A stretch of 64,000 nt of DNA from a virus: positions 1-64,000 of IMG/VR virus record IMGVR_UViG_3300023243_000009. One strand, 5' to 3'. Position numbers and translations under genes: made by a program. Of this stretch, positions 31,867 to 42,601 are shown piece after piece. The notes under the pieces are model-generated. The model was given only the letters and a program-made list of their open reading frames with translations. It made no database searches and had not been told where the DNA came from. Positions within the stretch are counted from its first letter, which is position 1, and each line of letters opens with the position of its first letter.

Positions 31867-32817
31867 TTACCTATCTATATTTATAAGAATTGTTGTATCC
31901 GTTGTTCGGGATGTAGGTAGTGGTTTTGCTAATTTACCTACTGCTAATAATTCGTAATCCGAGTTATATAGACCTATGGTTGTTATATAAGGATCGAAAT
32001 ATGATCCTGTGAGATAAGGATACAAATTCCCTTGGCTTCCTGAAATTGTTGTTGGGTTAAGGGAATAATTAAATTCATTTTCTGTTAAAGTACATTTATA
32101 TTGGGTCTCAAATAATTCATATGAACTTGAGAATGAACAAGTTACTTCACTAGATGAGATAAAGGAATTTATAAGTGTTTCATTTTGATAAATTCCTAAA
32201 TTATATAATGCTTCGCCATATGTAACATCGGGTTTGTTAGATATTGTTATGATACCATGTTGGTATACAATATTACCTAATATATAATTGTAATTTGAAC
32301 TACCATTGGGGGCCCAAAGTAATCTACCCTCACCATCGTCTTTAATAGAACCAGAAGTATTATGTTTTAATAAAAAGGATTGAGGTTGGATATAATCCCC
32401 ATAAAGTTTAGAGGGTATTGAAATAATACCTATTGAATGTGTTGGTAATACCTTATTAGACCAAACAGTGTTTTGCTCGTAATTATAGTAGTTTGTTTGT
32501 TGGATTGGGCCTGTAATAGTACCATCAGTATTAAAACTGGCAGTTACCGCATCTTGGATAAACCCCCTACTACCAGAAATATAGTTTCCGTAGTAGAGGT
32601 GTTTTACAGAATTATACAATAAAACTTCATACTGCTCAGACCCAGATATTTTCCCAGTTATTGTTTTGGTTGATAAAAAATTACCATTTTGACCAATAAA
32701 TCTGTCAATACCAACATCTGAGCCTGTTAAATTATCTCCAGAAAATGAAAATCCTTTATTAACTTCAAATGGAGTTATAATTATGTCCTGTGAATTGAAT
32801 TGTTTGTAAGCGCCCAT
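31867..32817 (-). CDS. Tail/baseplate appendage protein, paralogue A
   Basis: 316 residues. N-terminus MGAYKQFNSQDIIITPFEV and C-terminus EFNYSLNPTTISGSQGN, then TTIGLYNSDYELLAVGKLAK, are shared with the upstream-encoded neighbour (32823-33896), showing an ancient duplication. The middle parts differ, as expected for appendages with divergent receptor- or partner-binding regions. Beta-rich; Ser/Gly/Thr-rich linkers. No known enzymatic motif. Five-base spacing from its paralogue. Confidence 0.75.
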   Translation of the reverse strand: MGAYKQFNSQDIIITPFEVNKGFSFSGDNLTGSDVGIDRFIGQNGNFLSTKTITGKISGSEQYEVLLYNSVKHLYYGNYISGSRGFIQDAVTASFNTDGTITGPIQQTNYYNYEQNTVWSNKVLPTHSIGIISIPSKLYGDYIQPQSFLLKHNTSGSIKDDGEGRLLWAPNGSSNYNYILGNIVYQHGIITISNKPDVTYGEALYNLGIYQNETLINSFISSSEVTCSFSSSYELFETQYKCTLTENEFNYSLNPTTISGSQGNLYPYLTGSYFDPYITTIGLYNSDYELLAVGKLAKPLPTSRTTDTTILINIDR

Positions 32818-32822
32818 TCATT

Positions 32823-33896
32823 TTAGAAATCTAATTTAACTCTTATAAGTGCTTCTTTTGTAAAATCCTTAGTAAGAGGTTTGGATAATTTAGCTACAGC
32901 TAATAATTCATTTGAATCGTTATACATCCCAACAGTAGTAGGGAACGTTTGAGGGTTATCTATAAAATAATCATAAATAATTTCTCCAGTTGAACCCGAT
33001 ATAAAAGATGGATTTTCTGAATAGTTAAATTCTGAGTTTCTTGTTCTTACAAATATAAAGTCTGAAGTGATTGTTTCTTGAGAATTTAATTGAAATATGC
33101 TACCACTAGCATCCCCAACTGACCCTGAAATGTGTAGAAAAAGTTTAGAAGGATTATCAGCTGCGGTATTTGAACCTGTATTAGTTAACAAGTTAATCCC
33201 ACACCCATTATCAGTACCAGATAATCCTGGAGGTGAATTATCGTCTAAAGCTGAGGCATTTAATAGAATTGTTGAGATATCGGGGAGGAATAAACCGTAG
33301 GACCCACTATGTGAGTACCCATTTCCTTTATAAGGAAGTCCATCTGATCCACTAATAATTTGATATGCTCTTTGAGTACCATAATATGTGGGTAAATTTA
33401 CATATCTTGAATCATCAGTTAAATGTAAAGGTGATGTTAAATTACTATTACTACTTGATAGTACTAAATTTAAAGAACCAGGAAATAATTTTTCTTTATA
33501 TCTTGCTCTTTCTATACTTATAACATAAAAATCATTGTTTGGGGCTCCAGTAAATGTAGGACCAAATGTAAAATCGGAGTTTTCGTCTTCTAATACTAAG
33601 GTACGATATTGACCATAGATTGTTGTGGTTGGAGAAACATTTGTAACTGAGGTGTCAAAATTTAAACCACCACCCCCTAAAGAATTGGCATAAGCTATGG
33701 AAAATTGAACCGCGGATGATTCTTCAGTTGAAGAAGTTTGATAAACATTCAAATAATAGGGTCCAGAGGATCCTTCTTTTTGTACAGATGAAGTATGATA
33801 AGTGTCTAGTGATACTGAGTTGTTAGACCATACTGTAGAGGTAATGGTATTGGCACTTATTACAAAATCCTCAGGGTCAAATCTTTTAAAGCTCAT
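32823..33896 (-). CDS. Tail/baseplate appendage protein, paralogue B
   Basis: 357 residues. Starts MSFKRFDPEDFVISANTITS and ends with EFNYSENPSFISGSTGE, TTVGMYNDSNELLAVAKLSK, mirroring paralogue A. Beta-rich with numerous SGS turns. The common ends probably form the virion-attachment or oligomerisation platform. One base from the next gene start. Confidence 0.75.
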   Translation of the reverse strand: MSFKRFDPEDFVISANTITSTVWSNNSVSLDTYHTSSVQKEGSSGPYYLNVYQTSSTEESSAVQFSIAYANSLGGGGLNFDTSVTNVSPTTTIYGQYRTLVLEDENSDFTFGPTFTGAPNNDFYVISIERARYKEKLFPGSLNLVLSSSNSNLTSPLHLTDDSRYVNLPTYYGTQRAYQIISGSDGLPYKGNGYSHSGSYGLFLPDISTILLNASALDDNSPPGLSGTDNGCGINLLTNTGSNTAADNPSKLFLHISGSVGDASGSIFQLNSQETITSDFIFVRTRNSEFNYSENPSFISGSTGEIIYDYFIDNPQTFPTTVGMYNDSNELLAVAKLSKPLTKDFTKEALIRVKLDF

Positions 33897-33897
33897 A

Positions 33898-34575
33898 TTA
33901 TGTTAATTGATTTTGTGTTATTATTACGGGGATTGTTACTCTTGCTCCACTATCTAAACCAATTACGGTTAATGTAGTTTTTAATTGGTTTTTATCTGGG
34001 TTAGAACTAAACAAGGTATTAATAGTTGTAGCTGTTATATTAAATTGGGTTCCAATTATAGTTTTAGATACATTTGTACCTAAAGTAGTAGTAGAAGTTT
34101 GGTTTTGAGTAGTTGCTGCTGTTGTATTAATACCTACACCATTATATTGAGATAATAATCTTATATCTCCTATAGTAGCGGCATAACCTCTAGTTTCAAA
34201 TGCTTGAGTATTACCTAAATAATTTAAGGTTTGAGGGGTTATAGATAATTGAGCACCTTGTTTTAAATTAATGGTAGCATACCCTAAATTAAGTACAGGT
34301 AATTTAGCTGTACCCCTAGGTAAAGTAACTAATTTATATTTCATGATTTGTTGCTCATCAGGAAATGCTTCTAGAAGAGGCATATTATCAATTGCTTCTC
34401 CATAGTAGGCAGAACCTGAAGGGTGAGTTGGATTATAAAGAGTATAATCTATCTCATCATCCGATAGTGCGAATTGTGTGATTCTAAAAGAACCATCATT
34501 TTTTGCTAGTAATTCTCTACCTTTTTTGGTAAGTATAGCGTCTACTGTTAGCACGCTGTTATTTAAATATCCCAT
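33898..34575 (-). CDS. Conserved baseplate/tail-associated protein
   Basis: 225 residues. The start GYLNNSVLTVDAILTKKGRE and ITQFALSDDEIDYTLYNP are a conserved pattern in T4-like phages of marine bacteria (KGRELL ... F..SDDE..Y). The C-terminal half is Thr/Asn-rich beta structure. Probably a structural component associated with tail fibres or baseplate. Late promoter at 34595-34604. Confidence 0.7.
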   Translation of the reverse strand: MGYLNNSVLTVDAILTKKGRELLAKNDGSFRITQFALSDDEIDYTLYNPTHPSGSAYYGEAIDNMPLLEAFPDEQQIMKYKLVTLPRGTAKLPVLNLGYATINLKQGAQLSITPQTLNYLGNTQAFETRGYAATIGDIRLLSQYNGVGINTTAATTQNQTSTTTLGTNVSKTIIGTQFNITATTINTLFSSNPDKNQLKTTLTVIGLDSGARVTIPVIITQNQLT

Positions 34576-34594
34576 TTTGTTATATAATTATATG

Positions 34595-34604
34595 TTATAA
34601 ATAT
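34595..34604 (-). promoter_or_regulatory. Late promoter ATATTTATAA
   Basis: ATATTTATAA on the minus strand 19 bases before the ATG at 34575, directly after the stop region of the giant tail gene. Confidence 0.6.
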
Positions 34605-34605
34605 G

Positions 34606-37600
34606 TTATTTTATTACTCCTTTATCAATTAAATCCGTTACTATTGAAGATCCACTATTTTTAATATAATCCGTTGGAAAAGTTGGATAAATTATACCAT
34701 TAGCTTCAGACCCAGATGATTCTGCTGAATATGGGAATTGGGTATCTAAGATGAAACTGCTAGCTTTTGGAGTAAATCTTCGTATTAAAAAGAAATCTTT
34801 ATTTATACTTTCAGGTACTTCACTATCTAGTACTATTTTTATTTTACCTATTCCATCCACTATATTATTTTCAGGTGGTACTACTGATTTGATAATGTAA
34901 GTATAATTTTCGTTATTTCCAAATCGTATTTCATCTCCTGGGAAAAATTCTATAGGTGATGTAATTTTTGGGAATTGTGTTCCAGATGGTTCTACTCCAC
35001 TATCAAAATATTCACTAGGGCCGGGGACATATTTAAGTGGGCCCTGGTAGAATTTGCCACCATATGCTTCATTTATATTTGAAGAAGACATTATTAGTAT
35101 ATTTTTATCTGTAGAGTTTGGATATACCCAAAATGGAGAAGTTCCTTTATTGTCTCCTGCTAATAAAGATGTTCTTTCTCCAATTGTAGAAAGTTTAGAT
35201 GGAAATTTAAGACCTTCATAATCCGCGGGATATAATATATTGGGTCCAAATTTCTCTTTTTTAGGTTTTTGTATTTCTATTTTTACTTTAAAGTGTATAG
35301 AATCATTAGTTTTAAATAAAAATTCACCACTATTTGCTTTTATAACAAATTCTAAACCATTAATATCCCCTTTGAAAAAAGCACCACCTTTACCTTGAGT
35401 ATATACTCCTTTTTGTGTTAAAAATGAATTTAGAGGTACATTTTCAATTAATGCATAGTAACTTCCTCTTTGGGGGTTGTAAGCATTTATTGTGTCTGTT
35501 TTATATAAATTTCTTTTGCGTGTAAATGTGGTAGAGATTGGGCTAACAAATCTTATTAAATTATTAATTCCTGAACCTATTATGCTACCAGCATTAAATG
35601 GTTCTTTACCTGTTCTATGTACTATTAAACTTATATCTTCTAAATTAAATTCTACAGGAGTACTACCACTTACCATTTGAACATCAAAGGCTAATTCAAC
35701 TCCACCTGATTCATTTAAGAAACTAGTAGCAAATGAAGTTTGCATTGAAATACGTTGTGGGTTTTTATCAACACTTTCGCTGCCGTTGTCTCCAAATATT
35801 ATACTACCATTTACTGTAGTATAAGGATCTATATAGTTTGAACCAGCATTAAAAGGATCAATAACAACTTCTTCCGTAGGGTTTATTATTTGTGTATAAT
35901 TTGATGTTTTGCTGGTATATATTATGTTATTATTATCATAAGAGGATGTACCTTGAGCCGTGAAAGAATAATCTACGATTGTATTTATATCATTGTTATC
36001 ATACATACTAATACGTCCTGACCCTGTTAATGGGATTTCAAGAGCATAACCTGCACTTGAAGTTTGAGAATATAATATAGGGGTGGGTTTTGAAGCTAAT
36101 TTATAAATAGGATAACTATCATCTAGTTCCTGAGCATATTGGCTTGAAGATATAAAACCGATTGATATAGGGTTAGATATAGGGAATGTTTTTTCTAATA
36201 TATTGACACCATATCCCTCTAAACTTGGAGGTACGGCGTTGCTTTGTTGGTCTAATAAGTATGTTAATTCTAAAGATATTTTATCGTTTACTAAAGGATA
36301 TAAATCTTTTATGTTTTTAAAATAACCAAAATAAGCATCTTTTAATTCAATTACAGGGTTTTTACCATAAGTATCTACATCTTTAATACTCCATATATTG
36401 TATTGATTCCCGGTTGTTTTAGTACCATTATACCTAGGTCTAATAGATCGGGTGCTAGTATAATTTGAATCTGGGGTTTGAGCCTTATCTGCTGTGTTGT
36501 TTAATATTTGATCAAAATTAACAGGTGAAATTGAACCACTGATGTTATTATAACTGACATCCATTATAAATGAGTTATCTCTAATATCATTATAGTTATT
36601 TAATGTTGGTTGACAATCTAAAGCTAAATTAAATGGTAAAATACCTTCACCAAAATATGAAGGAATTATAAATCCACTTGAAGTTGGGATTTTATAAATA
36701 TTATTTGTTGGTGGTGATGATAAAGGAGCATATATAGATGAACTAGGTGATATGCTCATAGTATAACTTGTAATAGCTAAACCGGAATTAAATGTTGGTT
36801 TTATGACTTCTACAGCCATTCTAAATACATCATCATATTCAAAGGGGAATTCAAATGAACCTGTTAAAGTCACGTTCCCAGAAGATGATGAGTTTGGTAC
36901 TATAAATTGTTGGGATAATATTACATCCCCCATTTGGGTTGGGTTATCATAATTTCCTTTTTCTATTAATAATGAACCAGTTAAATTGTAAGCCCCGTCC
37001 TCTGAAGATGTTAATGCTTGTGTGATTAAAATTTTAGATTCTAAATCACCTGTTTCTAAAAAAGCAACATTAAAAGATTCATTATTTGTATCAGAATTGT
37101 AATCATAGTTACTCATTGAATATTCAATAAAGTACATATCATCTATACTATTTATATCAACTATATTAATAGTTGGAGAGTCAGGAAATATAAACTCTTT
37201 ACCTCCAAAAATAGGTTCTAAAATTGGGGTATCAGATGATGCGATAGTACTTACTGTACCAGTAGAATTAATCTTTTTTAAATGAGCCTGGATTTTGATT
37301 TCTGGGTGTCTACCCCCAGGTGATGAGAAGGAAGAGGTGAATCGTTGTGGATTAGATGGTGTTCCTTGGAAAGTAGTAGAATTAAAGGTATTTGGGATTG
37401 ATAAATATGAATTATTACCACTAAACCTTGCGTAAACTGACCCGTTAAAGGTAGATATGCGGTATTCAAAACTAGGTTCGGGGGATTTTAGTACTATTCT
37501 AAAAGCCATATGATTATAAGTAATACCAGAAAAAGTAGGTGGTTCTGGGATTTCGCCATTACTAATAACTATTTGTTTATTAGCATTGGATTGATAAATT

Positions 37601-40600
37601 TGGGGTAGTGTATACCAATTCTGGGTATTATTTGTGCTTCCGTATGCACGAGTTTGGATAGAAGCAGTATAATTAGATATACTAGCAGATATATTAAGAT
37701 TATATTTTATATAAATGTCATTTAAACTATCATTGTCTCTTAAAAAATATTCTTCAACACCATCATAAGATACTTCAATAGCTCCATCTTGATATACACC
37801 TTGTTTATTATTGGGGGAAACGGAACTTGACCAATTTACAATCGTGTCTTCAGGAAAAGATGAGGTAAAATTAGCATTTGGAGTAGATGACATTGTAGTT
37901 AAATCACTCCCAGATAATGGAGTCCAACCCGGAATAGCGGGAGATAAAATTCTAGGGGTTCCACCAATTTTTAATCTTGGAAAATGGAAATCTATAGATG
38001 CTGTTCCTGCTATTTTAATTTTGGGGTGACCTCCAATTTGATTAACAGATGAACCAGAATCCCCAGGGATTTGATTATTGTACTCTGATTTGAAAAAAGT
38101 ATTACTTACATCTACAGTTAAGGGTGAGGGTTTAAATACACCACTTTCAACCCCAAAATTAGAAAATGTAAAATTTTGATCCGTTAATGTAGCTCCGGTA
38201 TATTTGGATGATGAGTGGTAAATATTATTTTCGGAAATTATAACCCCCCCAGTTCCTAGAGAGGATGCGCTATATGATATGGATGCAGAAAAAAACCAAG
38301 GAATATTTGAAGTTCTTTTTGGATTATATGAACCAAAATTAAACTTTGATATGTCTGAAGTTATATTATTTTGGGGTGTTAAATCAGATCCGGAGTTAAA
38401 GAAAGATTGGGAATCATTCCCTGGATTATCCCAACTCCAAAAATATTGTTTTTGATAGTTATCACTTCTAATAAAATTACCCTGTTGGAGATTGTCATTG
38501 CCTACACCTATAGAGTCAGAGGTTCTATAATCCCCACTGACATTTAAACTCCAATTTTCTGAACCGGCACTAGTTGATGAAGTTATAGGGTAAAATTCAG
38601 TTACAATATCAGTAGTTAGGTCGGTAGTAGATGTTTTTATGTTATCTCCTTGAGTTTGTGAAATTCTTAATAAAGTACTATTTGCAAATTCAGTTACACC
38701 CTCAATTACATATTCTGCTACATTATTGTTGCTTCTAACAACAGCATCGGGAGTGATCCATTTAATTGAATTAGAATTAATTAAAAAATCTCCAATAGAT
38801 TTATTATTAATATCTTTATTAGATAACTTTATATATTTTACTTTAGCAATAGGAGGAGAAATAGAAATTTGTTCGGAAATGATCCACGCATCCCCGGATT
38901 TTGGGGAATTTTTGTTAAGTAAAATTTCAGTTTCGGTAGTAGTACCTTGAAAATAAGTACCATCTCCACTTGTTAAACTAAAAACAATAGGATTAAAAGA
39001 AATGGAATTATCTGTTACTTTTAAGTAAGGACCACATCCAGGGTTTAGGATTTGATCTGTTACTATTAAACTAGACCCACTAAATTCCCCATTATATAAT
39101 TCTCTTTGATCATGTATTTCTATATTTCCATATCCTACAAATTCTCCACTATTATTAATAGTATTAGATATTGAACCCTCAATAGTTTCACTATAGCTTT
39201 GAGTTAAGTTAAATTGATTATTTAAACCATATGCAGAGGCTGAGGGTGAGGTTTGTAAACCATTATAACGTTCTAAAGATCCCCCAGTTCCACCTGTGAA
39301 TTTATATATCGAAGAACCACCATTAGCTTCATATTGACCCACATCACCGGAACCTGTACTATAGTTTCGGGATTGGGGTTTTATTGAGCCACTATAAGTT
39401 TCATTAGACCAAGATACTTGAGCAGGTCTTTGTTTATTTCTTTCTAAAATATGTTGTTTTACTACTACACCCGAGCTTAAACTTGTACGTGCGGGAGTGA
39501 AATCTTTAATCATCTTAAATAAAGAATTATCAAAGAATTTTATTAATCTAATGAAATCAACAACGTTATAACTGTTAATATATTTTTCAAAATAAGCGTT
39601 TCTTAATGTATCTAAAGCAGGATAACTACGTTCATTCGAAGATATATGTCTAGGGTCTCCAATATAATCACCTATGTTAAAATACCCGAGTTGTGCATTA
39701 ATGTCATCATTAATTTGATCTTGAGGTGAGAATGCTACCTCTAAATAATTTACATCAGGTGTGTAGCTTGAACTTACAAAAGATTCTTGTTGTACTGATT
39801 GGAATGGGGATAATACTTTAATATCTCCATTTGACCCCGATGGAGATTCTGCAATGTCGTTACCTATAAGAGCAATTTTATCTGTTACTCTACTTTTTAT
39901 ACCTGATGGAACTTGGTCTTGGTATGTGTTTTCTATATTAGATACCCATTCAGCATTATTAATATAGAATGAACTATTGCTAGAAAAAGATTGGGTAATT
40001 TGAGATAAAGATCCTGTTACTTTTGGATGTATAGATGTTCTACTTTCTGTATTCAATTCCGTTCCTAAATCTGCTCTAAAAAATAATTCATTAGGGGTAC
40101 TATTAGTTGTAGTACCTTCAATAGAATAGGGGTTTAATACAAAATCATGAAAAGTATTTTGTGGTATAGCAGCATTAAAATATCTTAACTCTTGGAATGA
40201 ACCAGAGAAGGGTTGATATACATTAGAACCCAGAATAACATTTGTATCTTTATTTAAGAAACCTACCGTAGATTGTGAATAATGTGAAGAATCATATCCT
40301 GAAATATAATCTGACATATTAAATCCTACCCTACCATTAATTTCATTGGCTACATATAAAGTAGAGTTTGTGTTGGTATCCCCCATCGTAACTTGTACTG
40401 ACCACCAATCTTGGTTAAAGGCAGGGAAGTATATGCTAGAGGATATTGTAGGGTCGCTCGCATAAGCAGGTATCCATTTTAAAGTACCCCAAGTGTCATA
40501 TTGGTCAATAGATGAACCCGAATATGAACTACTAACTAAGCCTGAGCCTGTGTATTCTAATATTAGATTTCCCCCATCATCTGTTGACCATAACGATTGT

Positions 40601-42582
40601 GAATATCTAATATCGGTACTAGCTACGTTATTAATAGCTGGAGGGATACCTGGGGTTTTGAATCTAAGTTGAATAGTTTGTGGGGTTCCACCTCCGAAAT
40701 TGACATTTGAAAGTAAGGAAGATGATAAAAAGTTGTCTGATGTTTCTCCTGTATTAAATGCGTAGTTAAATACATTTTGTTTTAGATCCCAGTCTTGAGA
40801 CTCATTTCTATCTTTACCCCCAAATTCGTTTACTCTTAAAATAGTATCAGGAATACCATATGAAGTAATTAATGCTCTTAAACCAGCTACTGTACCTTTA
40901 GTTTTAAGTAAATATGGTAAATTATGATAAATACGTTTATAAATGCGTTTGTTTACATCACTTAATGGCACTATATCATTTGAAGCAGAAATTTGAGTAT
41001 CAACGTATTCATACCCAGAAGGAGTAGGTAAACTACTTGTAATTTCAGGGAAGGGAAATAAACTACCTGAAGGAGTTATTCCTAAAAATGCGGAGTATAA
41101 ATCATCATTATTAAAGTTATTAGAATATAGTTTAACTCCAAAATCTTTAATGGCATCAGCTATTAAATCTTTAGATATACCATAATCTAAACGGTTATCA
41201 GCATTAAATTTATTTGTAATGTCTTTAGTATACAACCAAATATTATCATAATGTTGAGCCACCATATCAATAAAAAGTTCATACTTTATATTTTCAGAAT
41301 CTTCTTTTAAATACTCAGGAATGGAATTATATAGTCTATCTGGGTTTTCTTCATCAAATAAAGAAGCGGATAGAGCTAACCCACCATAATTGACATTACT
41401 TTCATCTGCACTACCTAACCAAGTTAAAACTTCTAGGTTTTCTGTTGGATATAAAATAAAGGGAGGGGTAGAGTTAGATTTTGGGTAGGAATAACTTGAA
41501 CCACTATTAAAATACATAAAATATTCAAAACCATCAAAGTTCTGGATTAGTGTGTCTATGTTTGAATTTAATAGACCAACACTTGAAATATAAGATACAG
41601 AAGAAGTTGTAGCACTTGTTATATTTGAAGATATAGTATTTAATTGGTTACTATAATTTTCAATTAGTCCTACTTTATAATAGAAATTTTCTAATCTAGT
41701 TAATACTGATGAGAAATGAGTGAAATCATTGAAATCTTCATAATTAACGTTTATGTTAATTTCCTTAGTATTTAGTAAATTTTTAATTTGGTTAACTGAA
41801 CTAGTTACGTTTGAGTTTAATAATTCACTATATGAAAAAAGTTGACTAGAGTTCCCAGTTTCTTGTTTTACGTTTAAATTGAAATTAGGACCTGCTATAA
41901 ATTCAAAATCATCTTCAATAGTAGGAGTAAAGGGGAAATCAACTTGATATGCCTGGGGTGTAGATAATATTTCAACAACCCATAATTGTGATTTTAAATC
42001 AAATTCCTCAGGTAAGGGTTCGTATAATTTTATTAGAACCGTAGGGTCTTCAGTATTATTATTATCTAAGGATATATTATTAGCTATTACAATTTTATTA
42101 TCTCCAAAATTAAGATAAAAATCAGCAAAATAGGGAGTATTATCTCTATACCCTATAAATTCATTAGTAGAAGATACAATAGAAGTATTAGTAATAGTAT
42201 TACTATCTAACCTAATTTCAGTTCTATCAGAGGAAACTTCAGATATAAAATATGTTTCATTTATGTTAGAACTTAATCTTTTTCTATAAAAATTATAAAC
42301 GATAGAATAAATACCTATATCATATCCTAAATTTTCAAGATCTAATTGAGGGTTTAATAATACATCTCCTTGTTTAACATTAAAAGATGTTAAAGGGATA
42401 GTACTTGAAGGGTATATTTTAGTTTGATTTTCATCATATATATAAAACTCTATATAATCCGTTGATGATGAAAATTCTGTGTCTAAATCAGACACGGCTA
42501 TTAACTCGACATCAGAAGTTTTATAATCTTGAACTTCAAATGTAGTTGGGTCTAATTGTAATATTGTAATTTCCTCGTTCAT
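34606..42582 (-). CDS. Giant tail/baseplate protein (2658 residues)
   Basis: Largest gene in the window. N-terminal ~250 residues form beta domains (MNEEITILQLDPTTFEVQDY). Around residues 530-600 a conserved helical region YKRIYHNLPYLLKTKGTVAG, LRALITSYGIPDTILRVNEFGG resembles a module of baseplate-wedge/tail proteins in T4-like phages. It is followed by a lectin-like segment (QTIQLRFKTPG, SLWSTDDGGNLILEYTG). The rest is long, Ser/Thr/Asn/Gly-rich, beta-structured, with many SGS turns. Position beside gp6-like wedge genes suggests a gp7-like wedge fused to long adhesive extensions, or a large side fibre. No transmembrane region or protease motif seen. Confidence 0.8.
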   Translation of the reverse strand: MNEEITILQLDPTTFEVQDYKTSDVELIAVSDLDTEFSSSTDYIEFYIYDENQTKIYPSSTIPLTSFNVKQGDVLLNPQLDLENLGYDIGIYSIVYNFYRKRLSSNINETYFISEVSSDRTEIRLDSNTITNTSIVSSTNEFIGYRDNTPYFADFYLNFGDNKIVIANNISLDNNNTEDPTVLIKLYEPLPEEFDLKSQLWVVEILSTPQAYQVDFPFTPTIEDDFEFIAGPNFNLNVKQETGNSSQLFSYSELLNSNVTSSVNQIKNLLNTKEININVNYEDFNDFTHFSSVLTRLENFYYKVGLIENYSNQLNTISSNITSATTSSVSYISSVGLLNSNIDTLIQNFDGFEYFMYFNSGSSYSYPKSNSTPPFILYPTENLEVLTWLGSADESNVNYGGLALSASLFDEENPDRLYNSIPEYLKEDSENIKYELFIDMVAQHYDNIWLYTKDITNKFNADNRLDYGISKDLIADAIKDFGVKLYSNNFNNDDLYSAFLGITPSGSLFPFPEITSSLPTPSGYEYVDTQISASNDIVPLSDVNKRIYKRIYHNLPYLLKTKGTVAGLRALITSYGIPDTILRVNEFGGKDRNESQDWDLKQNVFNYAFNTGETSDNFLSSSLLSNVNFGGGTPQTIQLRFKTPGIPPAINNVASTDIRYSQSLWSTDDGGNLILEYTGSGLVSSSYSGSSIDQYDTWGTLKWIPAYASDPTISSSIYFPAFNQDWWSVQVTMGDTNTNSTLYVANEINGRVGFNMSDYISGYDSSHYSQSTVGFLNKDTNVILGSNVYQPFSGSFQELRYFNAAIPQNTFHDFVLNPYSIEGTTTNSTPNELFFRADLGTELNTESRTSIHPKVTGSLSQITQSFSSNSSFYINNAEWVSNIENTYQDQVPSGIKSRVTDKIALIGNDIAESPSGSNGDIKVLSPFQSVQQESFVSSSYTPDVNYLEVAFSPQDQINDDINAQLGYFNIGDYIGDPRHISSNERSYPALDTLRNAYFEKYINSYNVVDFIRLIKFFDNSLFKMIKDFTPARTSLSSGVVVKQHILERNKQRPAQVSWSNETYSGSIKPQSRNYSTGSGDVGQYEANGGSSIYKFTGGTGGSLERYNGLQTSPSASAYGLNNQFNLTQSYSETIEGSISNTINNSGEFVGYGNIEIHDQRELYNGEFSGSSLIVTDQILNPGCGPYLKVTDNSISFNPIVFSLTSGDGTYFQGTTTETEILLNKNSPKSGDAWIISEQISISPPIAKVKYIKLSNKDINNKSIGDFLINSNSIKWITPDAVVRSNNNVAEYVIEGVTEFANSTLLRISQTQGDNIKTSTTDLTTDIVTEFYPITSSTSAGSENWSLNVSGDYRTSDSIGVGNDNLQQGNFIRSDNYQKQYFWSWDNPGNDSQSFFNSGSDLTPQNNITSDISKFNFGSYNPKRTSNIPWFFSASISYSASSLGTGGVIISENNIYHSSSKYTGATLTDQNFTFSNFGVESGVFKPSPLTVDVSNTFFKSEYNNQIPGDSGSSVNQIGGHPKIKIAGTASIDFHFPRLKIGGTPRILSPAIPGWTPLSGSDLTTMSSTPNANFTSSFPEDTIVNWSSSVSPNNKQGVYQDGAIEVSYDGVEEYFLRDNDSLNDIYIKYNLNISASISNYTASIQTRAYGSTNNTQNWYTLPQIYQSNANKQIVISNGEIPEPPTFSGITYNHMAFRIVLKSPEPSFEYRISTFNGSVYARFSGNNSYLSIPNTFNSTTFQGTPSNPQRFTSSFSSPGGRHPEIKIQAHLKKINSTGTVSTIASSDTPILEPIFGGKEFIFPDSPTINIVDINSIDDMYFIEYSMSNYDYNSDTNNESFNVAFLETGDLESKILITQALTSSEDGAYNLTGSLLIEKGNYDNPTQMGDVILSQQFIVPNSSSSGNVTLTGSFEFPFEYDDVFRMAVEVIKPTFNSGLAITSYTMSISPSSSIYAPLSSPPTNNIYKIPTSSGFIIPSYFGEGILPFNLALDCQPTLNNYNDIRDNSFIMDVSYNNISGSISPVNFDQILNNTADKAQTPDSNYTSTRSIRPRYNGTKTTGNQYNIWSIKDVDTYGKNPVIELKDAYFGYFKNIKDLYPLVNDKISLELTYLLDQQSNAVPPSLEGYGVNILEKTFPISNPISIGFISSSQYAQELDDSYPIYKLASKPTPILYSQTSSAGYALEIPLTGSGRISMYDNNDINTIVDYSFTAQGTSSYDNNNIIYTSKTSNYTQIINPTEEVVIDPFNAGSNYIDPYTTVNGSIIFGDNGSESVDKNPQRISMQTSFATSFLNESGGVELAFDVQMVSGSTPVEFNLEDISLIVHRTGKEPFNAGSIIGSGINNLIRFVSPISTTFTRKRNLYKTDTINAYNPQRGSYYALIENVPLNSFLTQKGVYTQGKGGAFFKGDINGLEFVIKANSGEFLFKTNDSIHFKVKIEIQKPKKEKFGPNILYPADYEGLKFPSKLSTIGERTSLLAGDNKGTSPFWVYPNSTDKNILIMSSSNINEAYGGKFYQGPLKYVPGPSEYFDSGVEPSGTQFPKITSPIEFFPGDEIRFGNNENYTYIIKSVVPPENNIVDGIGKIKIVLDSEVPESINKDFFLIRRFTPKASSFILDTQFPYSAESSGSEANGIIYPTFPTDYIKNSGSSIVTDLIDKGVIK

Positions 42583-42601
42583 ATATTAAAATCTATTCTA
42601 T

